Positions 1 through 12,500 of a DNA stretch of 64,000 bases are shown here, one piece after another. The number at the start of each line of letters is the position of its first letter. Position 1 is the first letter of the stretch. The notes under the pieces were generated by a model. The model made no database searches and was not told where the DNA came from. It saw only the letters and a list, made by a program, of their open reading frames with translations. Origin of the DNA: Priapulus caudatus (lineage: Eukaryota; Priapulida; Priapulimorpha; Priapulimorphida; Priapulidae). The position numbers were made by a program, and so were the translations under genes. The stretch is taken from NCBI RefSeq assembly GCF_000485595.1, contig NW_014577232.1, positions 50,033 through 114,032 of the forward strand, given 5' to 3'.

Positions 1-478
1 GAACACATTTGGGACTAACAGGGTTTACTAGAATCCCACCACTCCACCACAGAGTCACCGCAGTAGACGTTAGATGAGCGCTGTCGCTCCGCGGCACTTG
101 TTTATCTGTCTTTCGACAGTATTACACATATATATATATGATATATGACAATGACCCCTTCAGCATTAGTATTACTGTATTACTAATTAAATATACTATT
201 AGTATTAGTATTACTACTAGTATTAGTATAGGCCTAGTATTAAAAGTGATACTGACTTAGTGCCTAGAAAACACTCTGACGGTCACATTGTATCTCCGAC
301 TCTGTTTTCGAATATACATTAATCCCCTGGACTTTGAAGACTGTTCTTCATTAGTTTATGGTGCTGTAATTTTCTTGATAATCAGAGTGTCTACGACTAC
401 GTGACCTTTGTCTTTGATAATATTAACTCAATATGCGTCAATATTTTTAGGCTGGCGAAAAACCAAGCCATCCCACCA
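1..478. other. 5' flank of the cupin gene
   Basis: AT-rich sequence with short TA and TAGTAT-type runs at about 127-250. No coding exon recognised. A splice acceptor-like tract ends at about 450, just before the chosen ATG at 479, so an upstream non-coding exon is possible. No core promoter element could be identified with confidence. Confidence 0.4.
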
Positions 479-3400
479 ATGAGGGGAAAACACGAAGTAA
501 AGGCACAAGAAAGTTTATCTGATCTTCCATTATGTACATGGCTTATATTAGCTACAACCCTTCCAATTTCATTGTTTATGCTTATCCATGTATCGGTGCC
601 TATGTTATCTCAACTGTTCAATATTCCTGGAGATGTGGATTCCATAGAGGATTTGAGCCACATGCTGAGAGGTAAATTGTCACATTTATTAGTATCAATG
701 TTATTGTATTAGAATCAGTTACAGTCACATTCAAACACACCCTCGGATAAATATTCGGCAGTGTACTGCTTTATATGCTCTGTGACATTTCCCTGAATTT
801 ATACTAAATGTAGCAATCAGAAAGAATAGAAATGGGATTTCCTGTATTTTGTGGCTAAAATCTATGCTTTCAGTCCTCATACTCATAGGGCGCTTCTCAA
901 AGGATTGAGTCACTGCTAGGAGCATTACTATAATTATAACAGCATCTATCAGGATCAGACAGTAAAAGTGATATCTTATTTGTGACAATTTTGCTGGGTA
1001 TGAGAATCTCCTTGTTTATATATAACAAACCCAAATTATTCACTCAGCTCTGGTCATATTTCTGTGGACAAAAAATGGTCACCTGAGTGTTTCTATGTGG
1101 AGTGAAATTCAAGTTATAATAGGTGTCTCAACATAAGATACTGATGTTCCTTAACATATTAGTGTACATGTAAGCAGTTCTGCAGCAGAGACAAGGGGCA
1201 CCCCCCAGATTAATGTAGATGCTAGTATACATATATGGTCAGCAGCCAATGGTGATTTGCCTACAGCAAAGTGCCCAGAATACAAACTGTGTGCAGCTTC
1301 CTGCCACCCCTCAAAGCTGAATGACGTACTTATGGCCCTGGTATTATGAGTCATTAAGTGGTAAAAGCCATAAGATTGCCAAAACGGCTGTAAACTGTAA
1401 TTGAAAATTATTCTGAACAATTACTTGACTAATATGTTATTTGTGTTTTGAAGATGTAGAACACCTCCACAATGACTGTCCACCAATTCTGGAACCAGCT
1501 GAAAGAGCTGAACTTGAGCAGTCAAATACCCAGCAAATTGCCCGACTTACCACACCAACGACTGAGGAGTTTTGGGAAGAGTATCACCGTGGCAGGCCCT
1601 TTATTGTCAGTGGTGTGATCAGAGGTATGTTTAGACTAGAATTCATTTCGATTGATGTTATTGAACATGTGCTGAGTATGTAAAACATGAAATAAATAAA
1701 TGTATTGCCTGAGGTCATCTTCATTAAAAATGGATTACATTAAGGTGTCACCGTTTTATCCATCTTTGGTCTGTTGTGGAGTTGTTACATTAATCGACTT
1801 CAACAAGCTATACTTCCCCCTGCATTCACATGCAATGTTCCGTGGTTACTCTAGACTGTTAAAAGGCATGACTAACTCTGTGTACATGAGGTATGCTCAG
1901 GCAGAATTTAATGAAATGTAACAACTATATGCCTAATGCACATAACACTGCAACAATTTCTGTTAATGGGTTACTCTTATGAATTATTCACATAATGAAT
2001 GGAAAATATCTATGATTCACCAGGAATGATGTTAATTGCCAATGCTATATGACAATAAAACGATTAATACATAGTATGTATAATCTTATTTTTAGATTGG
2101 CAGGCATTTGACTTGTTTGACTGCACATACCTTGTGAAAACGTTCCCAGAAGCCCAGCTGCTAGATTGGAAGGTCAGGACATTCTCAACATCATGGATAA
2201 AGTTATACTATGCGATGTATTTACGTAGCTGCATGGTACATTCAAAACATATTGTCAAGTTGAACTTGACAGATTTACAGCTGATAAATTACAGAGAAAT
2301 TTGGGAAACTAAATGGTTATTATTTTGTGCTGTTTTTGAGCCAAAGTTCTTTTTATTTGTAGTGTAATTCCTGATAGCACATATTACATTTATAATAAAC
2401 TGTAATTTCACATTGTTGTCTAATTTCAGACTGGCAGGCACAAGATGCTGGCAGTAATTGGGGGTGATACATATAAGCCAATAGACTGCATGGCAGGCAC
2501 TATTGCACCAAACTACCGGAACAATAAGAAACTCATAATGGTATAATAATTGACGTTAGTTTATTAAAATGGTAATGTGGTAGCGTGTTTTATTCATTAA
2601 TCTTACTAGAACCATATGTTCTTAAACATAGGGTGTTTTTCGAGTTATAAACATAGAGATTATAGACTCGCAATTGATTTTCTAATGCTTATTATAATAT
2701 TCATGAATGCAATCCATGAGTTAACCACGACTCACACATGCAAACCAATCCATGCTTCTTGAACATAATTTGTGTCCAAGTTCCGACCGAAATTGTAGAA
2801 CCAATTATGTTTATAATCTGAAGACACCATATGATCAGGTACTGACATCGAAAATTCCATAGTAAATAAAGTTATTGGTGTATCTCCTCTTTGTGTTCGG
2901 AGTCAAAGTAATGTGAAATAATTGTCATAGTCATCCTAACATGTTTTTTTTAATCTAATTTTGTTTGCAGGACTGGCTAGATTATATGGAAATTCCAAAG
3001 TTTTTCAATGTGAAACGATGGCGAGTTAGTGATGTAAAGATAAAAGTGAATGCTCAAGGGACAGGTGATTCGATGCACGTAGATGACCAGTGCGGGGGCT
3101 TTGTTACTGCGCAGGTATGATTTTTCCAAATTTACATTTTGATTTCATACGTCGATTATTTGCATTTTGTGAAAATCTGTATCTATAGGCTTGATGAGGG
3201 CATTATAATTAACAATATTACATTTAATGATAACATGTCTCCAGCTAGGATTATTTTTAGTTGATTTAGGCTGTTTATGCTACATAACAATTGTTATCAC
3301 TCAATATAAAAAAAATATAGCAAAACGCGGTTAAATAAATTGCTGGCGTGAATTATAATTTGACCATTCTGGTTGTTATTGCTTTGCTAAACATGATAGT

Positions 3401-4406
3401 TATAACATTGGCGTAATCCTTTAAAAGCAATGTTGATTTTATTTTTATTTTTTTAATAGTCCTCTTAATAAAATATGTAAAAACCTATATGTAGCAGGAA
3501 GCGATAATAATTTAACTGAAAATAATAATTAAACATTAAAAACTGTTACACTTTAATTACTTTTTTGCTAAAGTAAATCTTTTTATTGGATTTCATGTGT
3601 AGCTAGCAGGGGTGATGGCATGGTCTGTGGCATGGCCAGAGAAGAAAGGGAACACTCTTGAATGGAGCCGACCCATAACGTTGATTCTACATCAAGGTAT
3701 TACCTACTAATTGGTCGACTAAACCTTTTAATGTGCAGTGTTGTAGTTTCACAAGAAATTTATTTGTCAATTCACTAGGAGAGTATCCGTGTTCATTCGA
3801 AGTCCATTGTTAACATATTATTCTGTAAAGGCGTGGTACAAAATCATCCATCGAGGGTGTCAGTAGAAACTATTGTACAGTGCACCATCGGTGTGCAGTC
3901 AGGAATTGGCGTGTTGTGAGACCATCACTGTACAGAAAGACATCAGTATGTAATGAGGCATTGTGCAGTAATGCATCAGTGTGCAGCTATGAATCATTGT
4001 GCTGTGAGGCATTAGTGTGCGGTGAGACAACAGTGTGCTTTGAGACATCAGTGCACAGTGAGGCATTATTGAGCAGTGAGATGTCAGTGTGCTGTGAGGC
4101 ATTAGTGTGCAGTGACTCATCAGTGTGCAGTAACACGTGGACATGCAGTTTTGCACTTTGTGGTTTGCAGGGGACATTTTGGTGCGTTCAGGAACAACAC
4201 GTATACACAATGAGGTGGCGTCACGTGAATGCTCTCTAAGCCTCGGCTATAAGTTCACCAGTGATCTTCCACGAGAACTTGTCACGGAGTACAAGCAAGT
4301 TCACCCGAGAGAGAGAACGACCTTCTTTGCACGCAATAAAGTGGAAAATTGGAATTTCATCAATGCCTGCAAGATAGATGAAAAAATGAAAACACACAAG
4401 ATGTAG
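479..4406 (+). CDS. Single-pass membrane cupin_8/JmjC-like putative 2-oxoglutarate oxygenase
   Basis: Seven exons join in frame: 479-671, 1454-1624, 2096-2172, 2430-2540, 2971-3114, 3603-3696, 4171-4406, all with GT-AG introns, giving 341 aa. A hydrophobic segment at about residues 18-43 (LCTWLILATTLPISLFMLI) suggests a type II membrane protein with the catalytic part in the ER/Golgi lumen or outside the cell. The segment RPFIVSGVIR..W at about 112-124 resembles the start of cupin_8 domains. Candidate Fe(II) ligands are H220 and D222 (MHVDD, an HxD motif) and H276 (IHNEV, just after GDILVRSG), the usual order for JmjC/cupin_8 hydroxylases. Substrate is unknown: hydroxylase or demethylase activity is inference from the fold. 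It resembles uncharacterised invertebrate cupin-like proteins more than any named JMJD that I recognise. Start chosen as the first ATG before the membrane segment; an upstream in-frame ATG at 401 would add 26 residues but crosses a splice-like tract. Confidence 0.8.
3876..4146. repeat. Degenerate ~21-bp minisatellite in the last cupin-gene intron
   Basis: Imperfect tandem units built on GTGTGCAGTGAGGCATTAGT run up to the acceptor of exon 7. The unit is close to a multiple of three, so both strands show long open frames with repeated Cys/Ser words. Those frames are artefacts of the repeat. Confidence 0.8.
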
Positions 4407-5096
4407 CCAGTATAATCATTTGAGTGTTTTTTTTTAAGAAATTGATAGAACTCTAGTTTACCTCTTCAGAAAGTAATCACATAACCTTATATGGATATGG
4501 ATAGCATTTTATGGGATTGCTAATGTAGAAGAATATGTAATTGAAGCTTAGCTAATAGGCTTATTCCTGTGCTTCCTGTTCTCAGCAAATTAGTTCTCAA
4601 AATAATTCATGCTAAATTTTATTCCTATGTCTAAAATAGAGGAAGATATGCTAAATGAGTACTCAAACGGTTGTACGCTTAGCAGCCAAGTACACAATCA
4701 CATGCTGACGGCATGAATTTATTCTCGCTACAAGAAAATGCCAACTTGATAGACCACCTATATTATAGTATGTGAGTGGTCATTTATATGGGAACAAACA
4801 TATGGTGTGTCATTCAATGAATCACACAGTGTCAAACTCACACTAGCTTTATTTATCGCTACTACCACCAGCATCGAACCCATCTAAGGACTCCGCATTC
4901 GAGCAGTAGTTTATTTAAGCTAGAGAAAATAATTCACTGTGATTGACTGATTGTACACCTTCCTTAATCATTCCCATGCACTGCAGATGTCCATAAATAC
5001 TGCCTATGCAATTGTAGATTGTATTAATTTCAAGCATATCTATAATGGGTGGTATGCTAGAATGTAAATCATCCAAATACTATGGATATATGAATA

Positions 5097-5142
<46 letters not shown>

Positions 5143-8100
5143 GTAAGAGTTCGTGTCTTATTATTGGGACTAATTGTATTAGTCCAAATATGCATAGTGG
5201 ATGCCCATCGTGTGAATTTTAAATGATAAACATGCCGAGAAATCAAAATAAAATATTCATATTATGAAGCAGCGGTCCAGCATTGTTATATAATTGCTGT
5301 GAATCATAGTAGGGGTTCTTACCAAGGATTTCAGAAGGCATGTCGGGATATTAGGCAATTCATCCTTGATTGCTAGTTGGAGTCAATTACGTGTGTCATA
5401 AGCGGCTCCTATACACAGGCAAACTCGATCAGTTTGAAGATGTATAAATCACGTGAAAATACAGTATGAATGGCTTGGGATTGTAAAAAGTAAACACGGC
5501 TGGAAATGAAGGCATGTGAAATAGGTAATTGAGGCATGTGGGATTATTTATAGGATGCCACAAGTTAGCTTCAGCTTTGAAGGCATGTCAGACCCAACGT
5601 ATTGAATACCTGGGGAAAACCCTGGTATTAGTTATGTAAACGGTATATTTCTGTGAACTTGTCTACAACAATAATACATTGTGGTACTTAGCTTTTCTAT
5701 TTTTCAGCCACTTTATATGTTTATATCCTGTTTAAATAATTAAGTGTGCTGTAATTTATTCAGTATTAAATTCTAGTCAATAACTGTGGAAAGTAATAAG
5801 GAAACTGTTTAATGGTAACTGTTATATCAGTGTGTGCTTATATGTGTTTATGTATTAATATAAGTAGGAGCAAAGAAAAACGAAACAAATATTTTTAATT
5901 CATTCTTGACACAAGTAATATCAGTTGAAATTAGGTGTTGTGTTATGTAAGTTTTTGGAAGTTGTGTAATAATGTGGCAATGTGCATTTGATTCAGACTT
6001 GCGTGTAATTCACCACATCTCCTTACATGATGTTCGGTTGTCACGTGAAGTACTGTTTTATGCCTGTAAATAATTTACCTATTCCTGAGGCAGTAAATTA
6101 AGGCGAAATGTATTTGTTGTATATCCTACAACTTGTGTTACCATGGAATACGACCCTGTGCGTTTATAAACAAAGGTCAAGTGAGTCAATGCAGTACACT
6201 GTAGTTTATTCGCTATTAACCATGAGAGATACGCCATCACTTTATGAGATACATGTGTGCGCCTTTGTATCCAGTGGGATATCCCTTATCACCAACAGCA
6301 CACTACAACAGGATTTACATCAGTCGAATTGAGCCACATGAAACATCAGCATGACAACAATTAAATATTTAAGCAAAAGATGCATCTACATATATTTATG
6401 CCTCCATTTTACACCAATTCTAAAAGGCATAACTTTATGTAGTACATCTTCTGACATTAGTGATAAATGCATCGAATTCCTATAAATAGTATGTTGTCAT
6501 GAGTAATTTGTTTCTGATGCATGCATATGTCCAGAACTCGCTCTTTTTATAATAATTTGTACACTTAAGGATATACAAGATGAAGCTAGCCGATTGAACT
6601 CCTCCATGGAAGCATACAATGCTATTGTCAAATGCAGACCCATACACGCAAGTTGATATCTGTTTCATTAACATTATTGGTAGTAACCACATGGATTTCT
6701 ATCAAAAAATATACTTGTGTTGACCCATAATACATATATAATTGTCCTAATCACAATCACTGCAGTTTATATGCTAGAGCCATACAAATAAAAATACGGT
6801 AGTCTAATCTATTTCTATTCCTATGCCTATAGAAATAGAATAGGCATATGAATGGGTCGTGACTATAACACTGCAGTCCTACATGCAGATGATTCAATCC
6901 GACGTCGTTTCTATCTGCTATATCTTCATAAGAATGGAAAACTCGTGATAAATATAACACAGAATTGTGAAAACAACCTGCACACAACTCTGTACAATCG
7001 TGGATAAACGAAACGAAATTTTTGTAGACATTAACCGTGGCTCTTTTCCGCACTCGCTATCCAGCACTTACCATAAATATTCAAACTACATCCTCTCAAC
7101 TCAACAAAGCTGATGGCAAACACTGCATGGTCAGTATTGGAAAGAACTTCCCCTAGTTCAATTGGTCACTGCAGTCGCCAGTAGAAACGCAATGAAATAT
7201 GCAATATAGAACTGCTCGCAGATCTAGAATCTTAATAGAAAGCGAGATTGCTTCCGGGTCTTTAGTGTTGACTTCCCCACACCATAAGTTTTACATTAGT
7301 ATGTAATTCCTACTTTGAAGCTATACAATACTAGTATTAATACAATTTGTATAGAAAGTGGATTGTAACTAATGTTTTCACAGCTGGCAATGTGGCAATG
7401 TTTTCACAGCCAAAATTAACACAAAAATGTAAAACGGTCGCTATCACCTTTCAACACCAATACCAACTGGCTAATAATCGTGGCACTGGTCATATACCTT
7501 TACGTTCAACTAAAATATGTAGATGATTCCCTCCTCAAAACATTGCTGCATTATATTTCTTCAGCAGTCACACCATGTGATTTGCATACTTAATTACATT
7601 TCTTCCATGTATCTGGCTACATTGTCATCAATTTTTTACAGGGGAAGCTCTTACACAAACTGCAGACAGCTGTACTGACATGCAATTTTAATTAACTGGA
7701 CTGCAATACTACAGAGCATTGCTGATGCTTAAGCTGGTCTTCTACTACACTTGTTACTAGACCTACACGAATGTCTTGATAGTTTGCACCACATGCTCGT
7801 AATACGTGCGTAGAATATCTTAAGTATATAATACACCATACCAAAGTCACTCGTGTAAGAGTGTAAACGCTGACACAAAATGCATCACCACAAAAATAGT
7901 GCTACCGGGTGTAGTAATCAATGTTAGCCGCTATTCTAAACCCTAAAATACATAAAGCACCTGGGCAGATCGGCACCTAAAACATAATTATAAATTGATA
8001 CGGAGGCTAAAAAGTTAGTTTATGCACGGGTAACATCACCGTGATATACAGTTAACCAATATATGCATCAACTTGTGAATATATATGCCAAAAAATATTT

Positions 8101-9570
8101 TTCAAATATGTCAACACAGTATAATATGGAATTTCACTAAGCCGAATAAAACATTTTATTTAGTTGCACCAAAATTTGGATAAAACTCATATGCAATATT
8201 AATCCATATCATGGTAGATTACCAAACTCATATACTCCATATCAATAGCTCTACGTAATAGGTATAAGTCAACAAATGTGAAAAAGAAAATCATTGTGAA
8301 CAACTTTGAATTTAAAGTGAAAATTCAACCTTTCAATTTTTTGAAATACAAATGCAACAAGATATTCGTCCAGGTAAGGTTAACACACTAAAAGCAGCTA
8401 TAAATACACACACATATAAATTTCATTAGCCTAATTTTGCATTCTTTTCCATTTTTGTGTGTATTTAATGTTTAATCATATTTAAATACAACGAGAGAAA
8501 TGTGAGCTAATACTTTAACATAAAACCTACATAAAGCGCAGTTTACAGAAACAGCATGAAATAAAAAGGTGCCAAACAACTTATAGTGTACAGCTGTTAC
8601 ATTATTACACTTCACAGGATACTTAAAACACAACATCACCATACCCAGCTAAAATAAGAGCAACACTCCAATCACACCAGCCTCTTCGGCTGTGTGATGT
8701 ATGGAAGGGGTTGACGTAGGATACACACTGAATGTGTTTACAACCGAGAGTTGAAGACAATTTCTATCCCGGTTGTAATGTAATCAGAGTATATATCAAA
8801 GATTAATTGCAGTGCCACAATTTCAGCCTTGTTCAAGACTGGCATGGGAAAAATCTAACTATTCATGTCTATGAATGAGTGAATGCTTCTTTTATCTATG
8901 GATAAAGTACAGATTCTACTTATTCATACATGTTTATGGTTAGTGCAGCCTCAAATATTACTTGTATACTCTTGGAAATGTAGGTTACGGGCCAGGATTT
9001 TTCCAGAAAGAATTTGCCTATTTGACATCCCAACTATGGACGGGCTGAGGTTATATGCAAGCACTAAATATCAATGCGCCGAGTTTCCAAAGGGTTGCTT
9101 TCTATTCATGATTTTTCTGTGACATCTAAAGCTTGATTGCCACCACACTAGGCTATAATAATCCCTAATAGCCATTTCCTACAAAAATGTACAAAAAAAT
9201 GATTACTGAAATGTGCATACTGTTGCCTTCTATATGGAAAGGTGGTTTGGCACTTTCATATTATCATCATTTTAGCATTTCATAATAGCTATAAATTTTA
9301 CAATATTATTGTCCAAAAGGTATGAAGTGATAATTACTGTTAAAAAAAGATCACAGCTACGTTTAGAATTATACAGATGTGGTTTAAAATAAAAAATCTT
9401 GAATATCCTTAACTGGAAATAATGCATCACATTTTCTTACCCAGTTACTACTTTTGCAGTTAATAACCTTACATACAGACATAGCGGGTATACAAACGAA
9501 GACCAGAGAGTATAAGATCACGTACTCACCTATCGCCGCCACGGATGAACCACGTTGTACAGATTCTTGT
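4407..9570. other. Gene-free spacer between cupin gene and TARBP2 3' end
   Basis: About 5.2 kb of AT-rich sequence that should hold the 3' UTR of the cupin gene (from 4407) and of TARBP2 (below 9571). Small open frames here lack splice context, domain similarity or codon bias. Apart from a TA microsatellite at 5099-5139 and low-complexity tracts I see nothing that can be named. Confidence 0.6.
5099..5139. repeat. (TA)n microsatellite
   Basis: About 20 uninterrupted TA units. Confidence 0.95.
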
Positions 9571-12500
9571 CTACTTCTTTGTCATTATCTTTAGATAGTG
9601 CAGAGCATTGTGAGCTGCCTGCGCTTGTGCATCATCACTGTTGTCAGCTGTGCCATGGCACACAGCCACCGGCAGTGTGGACAACTGCACAAGGCACTGG
9701 TGCTGACCTGTGGCAAACAGACAACAAAATGAAACACATACACTTACATTCGCTACTCAATAACTGAGCACACTGCTCCAACAGAGAAGAGATGCTATCC
9801 TATCGGTTGTGCCAACTGTGGTGTGTGAACCATCCCTTGCTATCACATGTAATCAAAGTGCAGCCAATCTGAATGCCTAGGTATGTCTAGGGATGTGCAC
9901 AGCTGCGTGCACCTCATTCTGCTCACCGTGGATATTTTTCTCCTCAACATCGACATAAGTGACCTCAAAATTTTGTTCCAATGCAATTTCCTGTAGAATC
10001 TGGCAGTAGTTGATTCCTGGCTGGTCAAGTAACTTGTTCTGCAACTCGGACAATCTAGCACCGGAGCTTGCTTTCAGCTTCTTATGGAACTGTGATACCT
10101 GGTGGCAGAGAGTTGCATATCTAATGAGGTCAGCAGAGATTTGTTACAGTACACAATCCATTATCCAAAATTCTGAAAACCGAAAAACTCCGAAATTTGA
10201 CCCCACGAATATTGATTTGTTTGGCATTACTCATACATATTGTACTGTACCGGTACAGCACCTGGCCTCTCAAAAACTTTAGTTTTAGTACTGGCTAGTT
10301 GCAGGATAAACAGTATGTATATCTGTACCGTACTACCACTCTGAAATCCGAAAAATTCCGAATTCCGAAACGTGTCTGGTCCAAAGGGTTTTTGGATAAT
10401 AGATTGTGTACTGTAGTAACATTGTAATTAAACCAGCTGCAACTTTTCTACACTCAAGAAATGACACTTTGTGTTTGACCCTTGGAGGGGGGGGGGCATG
10501 TCCACTAGGATAATAACAGATGGGTTTAAGTACCTAAAGCAACATAAATTGATGGGCTAAAATAACCAAATATTACATTGTGATGCAGGCTAACATATCA
10601 GATGGTGGCTAAAATAATAGCCGCGTTCACACGTAGCAAGAAATCCGGTATTTAGCGTTCACACGAGGCAAAATACGAGGCCCAAGAAATACGGTATCTA
10701 AACAGATCCGGTATTTCATGTAAATACGAGGCTTCCCAGACCCCGAATAATTTGCCGTGCTTGAGAAATACTGGATTTCTTGGACCGCGCATTTCCTCGT
10801 GTGAACGCTAAATACCGGATTTCTGAAGCCGCGTATTTTATAGACTGGTCCGCGCTCGACAGTTCTAGTGTAACGTGAGTGGAACTGTCGAGCGCGGAAC
10901 AGTCTACGTATTTTATTGGCAGTTGGTGCGCATTGCATTGTTTATTTCGCATTGTTCGCTTGATTGTTTCAAGCAGCTCGCAGCTCGCAAATACCGTATT
11001 TCTCGAGCCGCGAATCAGCGTGTGAACGCTCGGCCGCGTATTTGTCTCAGATACGGTATTTGCAAATCCGGTATTTCAGAAATACGAGGTCTCGTGTGAA
11101 CGAGGCTAATAAAGGTTAAATTTAGACATCCTCGTTACTATAGCTTTTCCCCCATTGTGTATGTACTAAATACAGAACATTGCAACCATATCTACACCAG
11201 TAACAGGAAATGTGTTTACTACATCTTACACGGGTGCATGTTAGGCTGCTATACAGGTTAGTATCATGGGGGTATTTGTGGATGTTACCTCTTTACTGTG
11301 CTGAGGAGTCAAAGTAGGTATCTTGTTCTGTTTCAAAGCTTCATACCAACCCTCTTTAGATTCAAAACCTAGAGCTTTTAAGTTGTCGATCTAAAAAGTC
11401 AGAAGTCAAATAAGCAAATATTATTATGATTATTATATATATATATAAATGCACTTATAACTTCTATTCTATGAATAAATATACCATTGTAAAATGTACA
11501 CAGAATGATAAAAAACGAATGACAATTGCAATGCTAATACAGATGTACTTTTATCCCTCTGCTAATTAAAAATAAAGATTATTTTATGATAAACAATATC
11601 TTATGATAAGCACTTATATTTCATTATGTATTACTGTTAGTATAGATTTTCTCATAAATATGGAACAGTCGAAGAATATGTAGGTTAATTTTAGGTAATG
11701 TTAGGTTAATGTTAGGTAAGTGCTTGTATATATGCTTGCCAGAGTTCCACCTCGTATTCGTAGAAAAAGCTATTTCACATGAAAAATAACACGAGTAAAA
11801 ATGCACCAATGGTAGGAGTTCCTCTTCACCAAGATCCTCTACTTTCTGGTCAGGTGGGATGGTCTTAAGCTGCTCCATCATTTTGTGGGCAGCTTGTCTC
11901 TTTGCTAGCTTCTTTGAATGTCCTCTGCCTAAATCATTACGAAACAGTTATATTAAGTGATCTTCTTCTTTTTCTTGGGGCACTACACTACACTCGACCT
12001 AGTCACTGCAGCACACAGGACCTGCAACGGTGGTTGAAAGCCTCAAGGTCTACAGGGCTCTGGTAATAGGGGGCATTCCAGGAGATGTGCCATAGTCTGG
12101 TCCTCCCCGCAGTCACATTTGATTGGGCCATCTTCAATGTATCACCATTTTTGCATGAGTGCCCTGCATCGAACACCCCCTGCCCTGAGGTATTAAGAGA
12201 TTATATCTGTGTTCTTTTTTAAGAAGATCAGACCTCCTTTTCCACGATATCATATACGAAGGGTTTGATGAAAAACAAAGACAACTGGGCATGGTAATAT
12301 CTTATTACAAGCACTGATATCCATTGGACAAATGCCATCACTAGTCTGCAATAAATAATATTATAATATAATACTTTAATGACGGATGTAAACGGAGTAA
12401 AAATCATAACATAAATAGCGGCAACTACTACTAAAAGGGATACTTCCCCTAGAATTTTAGAGTATATTATGATAGTAAATGCATAAATAATAGCATATAC

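Noticed and set aside
3880-4239. Cys-rich repeat protein-like open frames on both strands
   Set aside because: Generated by the ~21-bp minisatellite in a cupin-gene intron.
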